Assembly: GCA_964217345.1 (NCBI GenBank)
Contig: CAXPJI010000025.1
Coordinates: forward strand, 1 to 64,000
Direction: 5' to 3'
Origin: UBA3478 sp964217345
Lineage (GTDB): Bacteria > Bacteroidota > Bacteroidia > Flavobacteriales > Flavobacteriaceae
Length of the DNA: 64,000 bases
Shown here: one piece after another, positions 51,184 to 59,632 of the stretch
How the letters are laid out: each line of letters starts with the position of its first letter
Numbering within the stretch: position 1 is the first letter of the stretch
Program-made: the position numbers and the translations under genes
Notes under the pieces: generated by a model
What the model was told of the DNA's origin: nothing
What the model saw: the letters and a program-made list of their open reading frames with translations, nothing else
Databases searched by the model: none

Positions 51184-54100
51184 GTGAGTAGTAAATTTAA
51201 CGAATACAAGCAGTTAGACCTTAGTAAGATAGGAGAAGAAGTTCTTTCGTATTGGAAGTCAGAGGCTATTTTTGAGAAAAGCATTTCTGAACGAGAAGGA
51301 GCAGAAAGCTATGTCTTTTTTGAAGGGCCTCCCTCAGCCAATGGGATGCCTGGTATTCACCATGTAATGGCTCGTACTATTAAGGATATCTATCCTCGAT
51401 ATAAAACGATGAAAGGCTTCCAAGTGAAGCGCAAGGCAGGATGGGATACCCATGGCTTGCCGGTCGAGTTAGGTGTTGAGAAAGAGTTAGGCATCACTAA
51501 GGAGGCTATCGGCAAAACGATTAGTATCGCTGAGTATAACGAGGCATGTAAGGGTGCGGTAATGAAGTATACCGACGTTTGGAATTCGCTTACTGAGCAG
51601 ATCGGATACTGGGTGGATATGCAAGATCCGTACATCACTTATACTTCCAAATACATGGAGTCTGTATGGTGGCTACTCAAACAGATTTATGATAAAGGTC
51701 TTCTTTACAAAGGCTATACGATACAACCTTATTCGCCTAAGGCAGGAACAGGTTTAAGCTCCCATGAGCTCAATCAGCCCGGTACCTACCAGGACGTGAC
51801 TGACACGACAATTACTGCTCAGTTTAAAGCCATTAAAGAAACCTTACCAGAAAATATCCTGTCACTTTCAAATGAGACGGTTTATTTCTTGGCATGGACA
51901 ACTACCCCTTGGACATTACCTTCAAACACCGCACTTACTGTTGGTCCAAAGATTAGTTATTCGCTGATCAGAACATTCAATCAATATACGTTTGAACCTA
52001 TAGAAGTAGTCATCGCCGATGCGCTTATTGAAAAGCAGTTCGGTAAAAAATACGAGCGAGTCAACGAAGAAAGTGACCTGTCAGCCTATGATTCTGGAGC
52101 CAAGAAAATACCTTATTTGGTGCTTGGCAACTGCACAGGTAAAGAGCTAGAAAATGCCCGTTATGAGCAGCTTCTTGACTATGTGCTGCCTTATGACGCT
52201 CCTGAAAACGCTTTCAGAGTGATCCTCGGGGATTTCGTAACCACTGAGGATGGTACAGGTATTGTTCATACTGCACCTACTTTTGGTGCCGACGATGCTA
52301 ATGCGGCACGTGCGGCAACTCCACCGGTTCCCGCGATGCTAGTTCAAGATGAAAATGGAAATTTGGTTCCGCTAGTTGACCTTGAAGGTAAATTTAGACC
52401 TGAGGTTGGTCCTTACGCGGGTAAATATGTGAAGAATGCCTACTACGATGTCGAACCTGAGAAATCGGTAGATGTCGAAATTGCTATTCAACTGAAAACC
52501 GAGAATAAGGCTTTTAAAGTAGAGAAATACGTCCACTCTTATCCGAACTGTTGGAGAACGGACAAGCCGATCTTATACTATCCGCTCGATTCGTGGTTTA
52601 TCAAAGCAACTGCAGTGAAGGATCGCATGTATGAGCTGAACCAAGAAATCAATTGGAAGCCAAAAGCGACCGGTACTGGGCGTTTCGGAAATTGGCTTGC
52701 CAATGCCAATGACTGGAACTTGTCTCGATCTCGATACTGGGGAATTCCCCTTCCTATTTGGAGAACTGAAGACGGATCAGAGGAACGAATAATAGGCTCT
52801 GTAGCTGAATTGAAAGAGGCAATTGCCGAATCAGTGAGTGCAGGACTCATGAAAGAAAACCCATTTGCTTCTTTTGACCCGACAGACATGAGCGAAGCGA
52901 ATTACGCTCAGATCGATCTGCATAAACACGTGGTAGATACCATCGTACTTTGCTCATCGAGTGGGGCTCCTATGCATCGCGAGTCTGATCTCATTGATGT
53001 TTGGTTTGATAGTGGTTCAATGCCTTATGCTCAGTGGCACTATCCGTTTGAGAATAAGGAATTGGTTGATAATGAGATTGCTTATCCGGCAGACTTCATC
53101 GCCGAAGGAGTAGATCAGACCAGAGGATGGTTCTATACCCTTCACGCTATTTCAACCCTACTGTTCGATAAAATTGCTTATAAAAATGTGGTTTCGAACG
53201 GATTAGTACTCGACAAGAACGGTAAAAAAATGTCGAAGCGTTTAGGAAACGCAATCGATCCTTTTGAAACGATAAAAGAGTATGGACCGGACGCAACACG
53301 TTGGTACATGATCAACAATGCCAACCCTTGGGATAACCTCAAGTTTGATCTTGAAGGAGTCGCTGAGGTTAAGCGCAAATTCTTCGGAACGCTATACAAT
53401 ACCTATTCTTTCTTCGCACTTTATGCGAACATCGATGGCTTTACAGGTCAAGAGGAACAAATTCCTGTTTCAGATCGTCCCGAACTCGATCGTTGGATTC
53501 TTTCTGAATTAAATACTTTAATCCAGGAAGTAGACGAGTGCTTTGAACAGTATGATGCTACCCGTGCTACTCGACTCATTTCTGATTTTGTTCAAGAGAA
53601 TCTGAGTAACTGGTATGTTCGTCTAGGTCGTCGCCGTTTCTGGAAGGGCTCTTTTGGTAATGACAAATTAGCTGCTTACCAAACGCTTTCGCACGTATTA
53701 AAAACAACAGCCCAGCTCATTGCTCCTGTTGCTCCCTTCTTTGCAGAAAGGCTTTATCGCGACTTAAATGGGGCAGAAAGCGTGCATCTTTCTCTTTTCC
53801 CAACCGCTGATACAGCCCTTATCGATAAAACCTTAGAGGAAAAAATGCAACTCGCACAAAAGGTGAGCTCGCTGGTTCTATCGATACGTCAAAAGGAGAA
53901 AATAAAGGTTCGTCAACCGCTTCAAAGAGTGATGATTCCAGTAAGTAAGACCGTTTCTAAGGAGGCACTTTTAGCAGTTTCTGAACTGATTCGCTCAGAG
54001 GTTAACGTTAAAGAGGTAAGCCTACTTGAAGATGCTTCAGACATACTAGTTAAAGAAATCAAGCCAAACTTTAAAACCTTAGGACCAAAGTATGGGCCAA

Positions 54101-54570
54101 AGATGAAACAAGTTGCAGCCTCGATTACTTCTTTAAATCAAGAGCAAATTCAACGGTTCGAACAAGAAGAGATCTATATGATTTCGCTTGACGATTCTAC
54201 CATTGAACTATCATTAGAAGACGTTTTTATTACCAACAAAGACATTGAAGGATGGTTAGTTGCTTCTCACGGAGCGCTAACGGTAGCTCTCGACATCACG
54301 TTGAATGAAAACTTAATCAACGAAGGGATTGCTCGTGAACTCGTCAATCGCATTCAAAATTTGAGAAAGGATTCTGGACTTGAAGTAACAGATAAAATTT
54401 TACTTTATATTGGGGCCACAGATAAAGTCAACCAGGCGGTTTCTTCAAATCGCGAATACTTGATGCAAGAGACGCTATGTGAGCAGCTTGAATTGGTAGA
54501 AGGACTAGAGAAAGGAATAGCTGTTAGCTTTGACGATATCGAAACACAACTATATCTAGAGAAAAAATAG
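51184..54570 (+). CDS. ileS: Isoleucyl-tRNA synthetase (IleS2-like, GIHH motif)
   Basis: It charges tRNA-Ile and edits valine. The 1128-residue length and GLPVELGVEKELGI segment fit the eukaryote-like IleS2 class. The ATP-binding signature that is normally HIGH reads GIHH (57-60, in NGMPGIHHVMAR), the swapped GXHH form. KMSKR is intact near residue 682. The editing domain (with TTPWTLPSNTAL) and the anticodon-binding C-terminus are present. The start is a GTG. IleS2 enzymes are known for insensitivity to mupirocin, and the GXHH variants for very high resistance. It heads a run with the DksA-like, DUF4097-like and lspA genes. Confidence 0.96.
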   Translation: MSSKFNEYKQLDLSKIGEEVLSYWKSEAIFEKSISEREGAESYVFFEGPPSANGMPGIHHVMARTIKDIYPRYKTMKGFQVKRKAGWDTHGLPVELGVEKELGITKEAIGKTISIAEYNEACKGAVMKYTDVWNSLTEQIGYWVDMQDPYITYTSKYMESVWWLLKQIYDKGLLYKGYTIQPYSPKAGTGLSSHELNQPGTYQDVTDTTITAQFKAIKETLPENILSLSNETVYFLAWTTTPWTLPSNTALTVGPKISYSLIRTFNQYTFEPIEVVIADALIEKQFGKKYERVNEESDLSAYDSGAKKIPYLVLGNCTGKELENARYEQLLDYVLPYDAPENAFRVILGDFVTTEDGTGIVHTAPTFGADDANAARAATPPVPAMLVQDENGNLVPLVDLEGKFRPEVGPYAGKYVKNAYYDVEPEKSVDVEIAIQLKTENKAFKVEKYVHSYPNCWRTDKPILYYPLDSWFIKATAVKDRMYELNQEINWKPKATGTGRFGNWLANANDWNLSRSRYWGIPLPIWRTEDGSEERIIGSVAELKEAIAESVSAGLMKENPFASFDPTDMSEANYAQIDLHKHVVDTIVLCSSSGAPMHRESDLIDVWFDSGSMPYAQWHYPFENKELVDNEIAYPADFIAEGVDQTRGWFYTLHAISTLLFDKIAYKNVVSNGLVLDKNGKKMSKRLGNAIDPFETIKEYGPDATRWYMINNANPWDNLKFDLEGVAEVKRKFFGTLYNTYSFFALYANIDGFTGQEEQIPVSDRPELDRWILSELNTLIQEVDECFEQYDATRATRLISDFVQENLSNWYVRLGRRRFWKGSFGNDKLAAYQTLSHVLKTTAQLIAPVAPFFAERLYRDLNGAESVHLSLFPTADTALIDKTLEEKMQLAQKVSSLVLSIRQKEKIKVRQPLQRVMIPVSKTVSKEALLAVSELIRSEVNVKEVSLLEDASDILVKEIKPNFKTLGPKYGPKMKQVAASITSLNQEQIQRFEQEEIYMISLDDSTIELSLEDVFITNKDIEGWLVASHGALTVALDITLNENLINEGIARELVNRIQNLRKDSGLEVTDKILLYIGATDKVNQAVSSNREYLMQETLCEQLELVEGLEKGIAVSFDDIETQLYLEKK

Positions 54571-54576
54571 AATCTT

Positions 54577-54954
54577 ATGTCAGAATTAGTAAGATATTCA
54601 GATGCAGACCTTAAAGAGTTTAAAGCACTGATTGAAGAAAAAATTGTAAAGGCTAAGGAAGATCTTGACCTAATTAAAAGTGCCTACATGAATGACCTGA
54701 ATAACGGTACTGACGATACGTCACCAACATTTAAGGCATTTGAAGAAGGTTCTGAGACCATGAGTAAAGAGGCGAACACCCAACTTGCTTTGCGTCAAGA
54801 AAAATTCATTCGAGACCTTAAGAATGCGCTAGTAAGAATTGAAAATAAGACTTACGGAGTTTGTAGAGTAACAGGCAAACTAATTTCTAAAGAGCGATTG
54901 AAGCTCGTTCCGCATGCAACCTTGAGCATTGAAGCCAAGAAGATGCAGCGCTAG
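54577..54954 (+). CDS. DksA/TraR-family protein with degenerate zinc finger
   Basis: A 125-residue protein with an N-terminal coiled coil (about 10-85) and a C-terminal zinc-finger-like region. Of the four cysteines expected in DksA only Cys96 remains; the others align with Thr99, Ser117 and Ala120 (YGVCRVTGKL and LSIEA). Bacteroidota often encode such cysteine-poor forms. It may still bind RNA polymerase through the coiled coil and modulate transcription with ppGpp, but this is inference. It starts 6 bases after ileS and its stop overlaps the next GTG start by one base. Confidence 0.87.
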   Translation: MSELVRYSDADLKEFKALIEEKIVKAKEDLDLIKSAYMNDLNNGTDDTSPTFKAFEEGSETMSKEANTQLALRQEKFIRDLKNALVRIENKTYGVCRVTGKLISKERLKLVPHATLSIEAKKMQR

Positions 54955-55571
54955 TGAAAATCAAGGGACTTCTATTGCTTATTTTGGTGCAAGGTTCAAT
55001 CCAAGCCCAGTCTAAATGGGAAAAAACGATTGATGCCCCGGAGGTTCACTCGCTCTCTATTGAATTGGGGTTTATTCAAAACCTGATGGTTTCGACGGGT
55101 AATTCTGATCAGTATGTCATTAAAACTACGAGCGAAGGAGAATACAGAGACCAAGTGATGTTGGTGTCTAAAGAGGTTGATCATTGGCTTGAAATTTATC
55201 CGCAATGGGCGCCTTCGTTCATAGCTCCCAATGATAAGCTCAGTGCACATAAAGTTCGCGCTTTAAATCTTGAACTTATTGTTCCTAAAGGAAAGACTCT
55301 TGAAATTCGAGGAGAGCAGGCAGTGGTGTCTGTATTAGGAGAGTATAAAGAAGTTGTTGTGCGTTTGGGATCGGGCCGGGTGAATTTAAAATATTCCTCT
55401 GAAGAAAGTGATATCAGAACCGACTCTGCAGATGTTTTCTTAACGGTTCCTTATGGAGATATTCAGGCCTCTAGTACTGAAGGAAAAGTGATAGGAAGTA
55501 TTCCTGTCAATACAAGATTTCATTATAAGTTAGCTTCAGAAAAGGGGTCAATCTATTTAAATAAAGCCTAA
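54954..55571 (+). CDS. DUF4097-like exported protein
   Basis: A 205-residue secreted protein with a signal peptide (about 1-19, ending IQAQ) and a repetitive beta-strand pattern in the C-terminal half (KTLEIRGEQAVVSVLG, DVFLTVPYGDIQASSTEG), like the beta-helical DUF4097/adhesin-type proteins of Bacteroidota. The start is a GTG that overlaps the DksA-like stop. The stop overlaps the lspA ATG. Function is unknown; its position between these two genes is probably conserved in relatives. Confidence 0.7.
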   Translation: MKIKGLLLLILVQGSIQAQSKWEKTIDAPEVHSLSIELGFIQNLMVSTGNSDQYVIKTTSEGEYRDQVMLVSKEVDHWLEIYPQWAPSFIAPNDKLSAHKVRALNLELIVPKGKTLEIRGEQAVVSVLGEYKEVVVRLGSGRVNLKYSSEESDIRTDSADVFLTVPYGDIQASSTEGKVIGSIPVNTRFHYKLASEKGSIYLNKA

Positions 55572-56194
55572 TGAATTTAAAGAAAACCATTCTTCTTGCT
55601 GTTGTTATACTCGTACTTGATCAGTGGTCGAAGATTTTTATAAAAACTCATTTCACCTATCAAGAGGAGATCGAGGTATTCAGTTGGTTTAAGATTTTCT
55701 TTATTGAAAATAGAGGTGCCGCTTGGGGTACTCAGCTGAGTGATTTTCTTCCTATCAGTGAACGCAGCGCTAAATTTGGATTGACCTTATTTCGACTTTT
55801 TGCTATCGTAGGAATAGCCATTTGGGGTTATCGTTCGGCTCTTAAAAATGCACCTTCGCTGCTACTTATCGCTATAGCACTAATCTTCTCCGGAGCCTTG
55901 GGTAATATTATTGATTCGGTATTTTATGGAAGACTGTTTACGGTGAGCACTCCTTATTCTGTGGCAACCTTTGCCTGGGAGTCTTCGATCGGAGGTTATG
56001 ACAACTTCTTCTATGGGCGTGTAGTAGATATGCTCTATTTTCCCTTAATTGACACGACTTGGCCAGACTGGGTTCCCTTTCTCGGCTCAAAACCTTTGCG
56101 GTTTTTTCAGCCCGTTTTCAATATAGCGGACAGTGCAATTAGCGTAGGAGTTTTTATCCTTCTTGCTTTTAATAAAAGAGTCTTTCCTAACTAA
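55571..56194 (+). CDS. lspA: Lipoprotein signal peptidase (SPase II)
   Basis: An inner-membrane aspartyl protease that removes signal peptides of lipoproteins after lipidation. The 207-residue protein has four hydrophobic helices and both catalytic aspartates, in GRVVDMLYFP and FNIADSAIS; FIENRGAAWG is the conserved loop. An insertion before the first catalytic aspartate (roughly 115-150) makes it longer than the usual 160-170 residues, as is normal in Bacteroidota. Its substrates here would include the cytochrome c and M23 lipoproteins in this window. Confidence 0.95.
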   Translation: MNLKKTILLAVVILVLDQWSKIFIKTHFTYQEEIEVFSWFKIFFIENRGAAWGTQLSDFLPISERSAKFGLTLFRLFAIVGIAIWGYRSALKNAPSLLLIAIALIFSGALGNIIDSVFYGRLFTVSTPYSVATFAWESSIGGYDNFFYGRVVDMLYFPLIDTTWPDWVPFLGSKPLRFFQPVFNIADSAISVGVFILLAFNKRVFPN

Positions 56195-56753
56195 ACTGAA
56201 AATCTGCAGTTGGTGTGATTAGCCAATGGAGTGGATGGTCGTGAGGCTCTATATCATCGATAGTTTCTACTGGTTCTAACAAACTTAACCCTACAGTGAT
56301 TACATTGGGTTTGCAATCTGCTAAGAATCTGTCGTAATACCCTTTACCGTATCCGACACGACCCCCATTTAGATCGCCAATCAGAAGAGGAACAAATACT
56401 ACATCGATATGATTCGCTTCAATGGTGAGGCCACTGGTGGGTTCTAGGATTCCCCAATGATTCTCTACAAGCTTGGTTTGATCTTCAAGAAGGTAATGGG
56501 TTAGGCTTCCATCTAAATTCGCCTTAGGTAAGACGATTCGTTTATCTTTTCCTTGTAAAATGCTTAATAAGCCCTCGGTATTGACCTCATTCTGCCTCAC
56601 GATAGGGAGAAAAACATGATAAGTAGTCTTTTCCCAAATGGGGAGAGTTAAGAGGCGATTGATGATTTTAAGGCTCAAGGCCTCCACTTCATCTTTAGAA
56701 TAAGACTTTCGTCTTTCTTTTGCCCACTTTCTTAAATCATCCTTACCTCTCAT
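56187..56753 (-). CDS. 5-Formyltetrahydrofolate cyclo-ligase
   Basis: It converts 5-formyl-THF to 5,10-methenyl-THF with ATP, returning stored folate to the one-carbon pool. The 188-residue protein contains the signature GGRVGYGKGYYDRFL (about 128-142) and an N-terminal basic RKWAKERRKSYS segment that binds nucleotide phosphate. It overlaps the lspA 3' end by 8 bases in convergent orientation. Also known as ygfA or fau in other bacteria. Confidence 0.92.
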   Translation of the reverse strand: MRGKDDLRKWAKERRKSYSKDEVEALSLKIINRLLTLPIWEKTTYHVFLPIVRQNEVNTEGLLSILQGKDKRIVLPKANLDGSLTHYLLEDQTKLVENHWGILEPTSGLTIEANHIDVVFVPLLIGDLNGGRVGYGKGYYDRFLADCKPNVITVGLSLLEPVETIDDIEPHDHPLHWLITPTADFQFS

Positions 56754-56799
56754 GGGGTAAAACTATCTAAAAAATCAAATCAATCGCTACTTTTACTCA

Positions 56800-58596
56800 A
56801 TGGGAGAGAAGGAAAATCCGATCAAAATTCAGGTACAGGCCCTGCCCGATGAACCTGGGGTTTACCATTTCTATGACCAGAATAAACGCATTCTGTACGT
56901 CGGTAAGGCAAAGAATTTAAAAAAGCGCGTGTCTTCCTACTTTACGAAGAACCATACCAGCGGTAAGACCCGAGTAATGGTAAGTAAGATTAAAGAGATT
57001 CGGCATGTGGTCGTGGCTAATGAATCAGATGCGCTGCTTTTAGAAAATAGCATGATTAAGCAGCATCAGCCTAGATACAATGTGCTACTTAAAGATGATA
57101 AAACCTATCCTTGGATTTGTGTAAAGAATGAGCGATTCCCAAGGGTCTTTAGTACACGAAAAAAGATTGAAGATGGCTCACTTTATTTCGGGCCTTACAC
57201 TTCGATGAAGACTGTTAGAGCGCTTCTTGATCTCATCCGAAACGTATATACGCTTAGAACTTGTAATTATGAGCTTTCAGAAGCGCAGATCGCATCGGGC
57301 AAGGTGAAGCTCTGTTTAGAATACCATATAGGTAATTGCGCAGGTCCCTGTCGAGGATATCAATTAGAGGCCGAGTATGGGGAGCAAATTGACGCTATTG
57401 TAGCCATTTTAAAGGGAAATTTAAAGCCCTCACTACGAATGCTTAATGAGCGAATGACTCGGTACGCGGCTGCGATGGAGTTTGAAAAAGCTCAACAAAT
57501 CAAAGAGCGTATAGAGGTACTCAACAAACATCAGTCGAAGTCTCAAGTGGTCAATCCGAAAATTACTGATCTAGAAGTGTATTCGATTCTAAGTGACCCA
57601 ACCCATGCTTATGTGAACTTCATGCAGATTAATGACGGGGCGATCGTATATTCTCACACCCTAGAATTGAAGAAGCAACTCGATGAGACTGAAGAAGAAT
57701 TGTTGTCTGTGGCTATTGTAGAGATTCGACGCCGTTTTAACTCGGTATCAAAAACCATTCTACTTCCTTTCCCTGTAGCTGTTGCAGAAACCATTAAGGT
57801 CGAGGTTCCTAAGCTCGGAGATAAAAAAAGCCTTGTTGATCTCTCATTGAGAAATGCTAAATTTTTCAGACAAGATCGATTCAAGCAAATGAAGGTAGTT
57901 GACCCAGATCGTCACACCAAACGCATCTTAAGCCAGATGAAAGAAGACCTTCACCTCTCAGAAGAGCCCGTTCACATCGAGTGTTTCGACAATTCAAACC
58001 TGCAGGGAACCAACCCCGCTTCGGCTTGTGTGGTTTTCAAAAATGCAAAGCCATCGAAAGCCGATTACCGAAAATTCACAATTAAGAGTGTTGAAGGGCC
58101 TAATGATTTTGCAAGTATGGAAGAGGTGGTATTTCGTCGTTACAGAAGATTGCTCCAAGAGCGTGAACCACTGCCACAATTGATTGTTATCGACGGTGGA
58201 AAAGGACAACTTTCTTCTGCCTTGAAATCGCTAGAAGTATTAGGACTAAGGGGGAAAATTGCGATCATTGGAATTGCCAAAAGACTCGAAGAAATCTATT
58301 TTCCCGGAGATTCTTTACCCCTATACCTCGATAAGAAATCAGAAACTTTGAAGATCATTCAGCAGTTGAGAAATGAGGCACACCGATTCTCTTTAAAATA
58401 CCACAGAGAAAAACGCAGCGCGATTGCGATACAATCTGAATTAGAAGAAATTCCTGGAATAGGCCCAACAACGGCGGCAAAACTGCTAAAAGAATTTAAG
58501 AGTGTAAAGCAGATCAAACAGCGCAGTATTAGTGAGCTCGAGAAGGTGGTGAGTAAGTCTGTAGCTTCAAAAATTCACGACTATTTTCAGTCGTAA
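56800..58596 (+). CDS. uvrC: Excinuclease ABC subunit C
   Basis: It makes both incisions in nucleotide excision repair. The 598-residue protein has the N-terminal GIY-YIG nuclease (about 12-95, GVYHFYDQ and ILYVGKAKNLKKRV), a CAGPC-containing linker, a UVR motif near 200-235, a C-terminal RNase H-like nuclease (HIECFDNSNLQG and VIDGGKGQLSSA) and helix-hairpin-helix motifs at the end (EIPGIGPTTAAKLL). Length is normal for UvrC. About 200 bases of non-coding DNA and a terminator follow. Confidence 0.96.
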   Translation: MGEKENPIKIQVQALPDEPGVYHFYDQNKRILYVGKAKNLKKRVSSYFTKNHTSGKTRVMVSKIKEIRHVVVANESDALLLENSMIKQHQPRYNVLLKDDKTYPWICVKNERFPRVFSTRKKIEDGSLYFGPYTSMKTVRALLDLIRNVYTLRTCNYELSEAQIASGKVKLCLEYHIGNCAGPCRGYQLEAEYGEQIDAIVAILKGNLKPSLRMLNERMTRYAAAMEFEKAQQIKERIEVLNKHQSKSQVVNPKITDLEVYSILSDPTHAYVNFMQINDGAIVYSHTLELKKQLDETEEELLSVAIVEIRRRFNSVSKTILLPFPVAVAETIKVEVPKLGDKKSLVDLSLRNAKFFRQDRFKQMKVVDPDRHTKRILSQMKEDLHLSEEPVHIECFDNSNLQGTNPASACVVFKNAKPSKADYRKFTIKSVEGPNDFASMEEVVFRRYRRLLQEREPLPQLIVIDGGKGQLSSALKSLEVLGLRGKIAIIGIAKRLEEIYFPGDSLPLYLDKKSETLKIIQQLRNEAHRFSLKYHREKRSAIAIQSELEEIPGIGPTTAAKLLKEFKSVKQIKQRSISELEKVVSKSVASKIHDYFQS

Positions 58597-58796
58597 CCTG
58601 CCTAGTCTCATGTGTATGAGAATCAGAACGTTAAAGTCGGGTTAAAAAGTATTTTTAAACTTAAGTCTCACCGTACCTTAGAGGTAAGAATTAAAAAGTA
58701 GTCATACTACATTTTGGTTTTTCATGATTTAAAGTTTGGTTGGTTAGTAAGAAAAGCCCTAGTTCATTCAACTAGGGCTTTTTTTTAATCCTATTT
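58597..58796 (+). other. Non-coding interval between uvrC and the DUF3108 gene
   Basis: This is the longest gap in the window. It holds an 11-codon frame at 58610-58645 (MCMRIRTLKSG), a small GTAGT/ACTAC hairpin near 58696-58708 and a strong terminator at 58754-58786. No exact TAnnTTTG box precedes these elements, though TACATTTTGG and TAAAGTTTGG are near matches. It could be an extended uvrC 3' UTR or a small RNA; the sequence does not decide. Confidence 0.4.
58754..58786 (+). terminator. Intrinsic terminator before the DUF3108 gene
   Basis: An 11-bp perfect stem (AAGCCCTAGTT / AACTAGGGCTT) with a CATTC loop is followed by a run of T, eight in all counting the last two of the stem. It ends transcription coming from uvrC or from within the preceding 150 bases. 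Confidence 0.93.
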
Positions 58797-58799
58797 TTG
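58792..58799 (+). promoter_or_regulatory. -7 box adjacent to the DUF3108 start codon
   Basis: TATTTTTG matches TAnnTTTG and ends 7 bases before the ATG at 58806, directly after the terminator. The predicted transcript start is about 3 bases before the ATG, so the mRNA would be nearly leaderless. Confidence 0.55.
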
Positions 58800-58805
58800 T
58801 TAGCA

Positions 58806-59594
58806 ATGATTAGAAGAGCACTCCTATTATTTTTCATGCTTTTGATGAGTTTTGGATATTCTCAAGACCAATCAGAATATCAAACTTTCGAAGCTGGCGA
58901 ATGGTTGCGCTATCGCCTTCATTATGGGTTTTTCAATGCGAGCTATGCTACTCTTTCAATAAAGGACACCATTTTCAGGGGAGAACCTGTATTTCATGCT
59001 GTTGGTGAAGGTAGAACCACAGGTTTGGCTTCGCTTTTCTTCAAGGTAGAGGATGTTTATGAAAGTATTTTTTCAAAAACAGAGATACGTCCGATCTTTT
59101 TTTTGAGAGATATCGATGAAGGAGGATACACCAAGAATATCTCGATTGACTTTGATTTTGATCGTGAAAAGGCACTTATCAATAACATCAAAGACGATAC
59201 TTCTTTCGAATTAGATATTCGAAAAGACCTTCAGGATATCATTTCAGCTACCTATTATTTACGCGAGACATTTGATTTATCATCGGTTAAAATTAGCGAT
59301 GAGATTGCCTTGGATATGCTATTCGACGATGACGGCATTTATGACTTTAAATTGATGTATCTAGGTAAGGAGGTATTAAAAACACCATTTGGTAAGATTA
59401 GGTGCCTCGCATTCAGACCGCTGGTTAAGTCTGGCAGGATTTTTAGAGCTGAAGAATCTTTAACGCTTTGGGTGAGTGATGATAAAAATAGAATTCCCGT
59501 ACGGATTCAAGCAAATCTTCGCTTTGGGTCTATTAAAGCTGACTTAGACGGATTTAAAGGACTCAAGAATTCCTTCGAAGTGATTGCCAACTAA
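58806..59594 (+). CDS. DUF3108 exported protein
   Basis: A 262-residue protein starting MIRRALLLFFMLLMSFGYSQ (signal peptide, cleavage near residue 20). An in-frame TTG at 58797 lies within the promoter box and is rejected. The body matches DUF3108: EAGEWLRYRLHYGFFNASYATL at the start, and KTPFGKIRCLAFRPLVKSG towards the end. It is a periplasmic or outer-membrane-associated beta-rich protein of unknown function. It is followed after 38 bases by the M23 peptidase gene. Confidence 0.85.
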   Translation: MIRRALLLFFMLLMSFGYSQDQSEYQTFEAGEWLRYRLHYGFFNASYATLSIKDTIFRGEPVFHAVGEGRTTGLASLFFKVEDVYESIFSKTEIRPIFFLRDIDEGGYTKNISIDFDFDREKALINNIKDDTSFELDIRKDLQDIISATYYLRETFDLSSVKISDEIALDMLFDDDGIYDFKLMYLGKEVLKTPFGKIRCLAFRPLVKSGRIFRAEESLTLWVSDDKNRIPVRIQANLRFGSIKADLDGFKGLKNSFEVIAN

Positions 59595-59597
59595 AGA

Positions 59598-59628
59598 TTG
59601 ACAAGCAGGCCGGAATTTAGCAACTTTG
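59598..59628 (+). promoter_or_regulatory. Possible promoter of the M23 gene
   Basis: TTG at 59598-59600 and CAACTTTG at 59621-59628 (one mismatch to TAnnTTTG) are 20 bases apart. The box ends 5 bases before the ATG, so this would also give a leaderless transcript. Confidence 0.4.
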
Positions 59629-59632
59629 TAAG

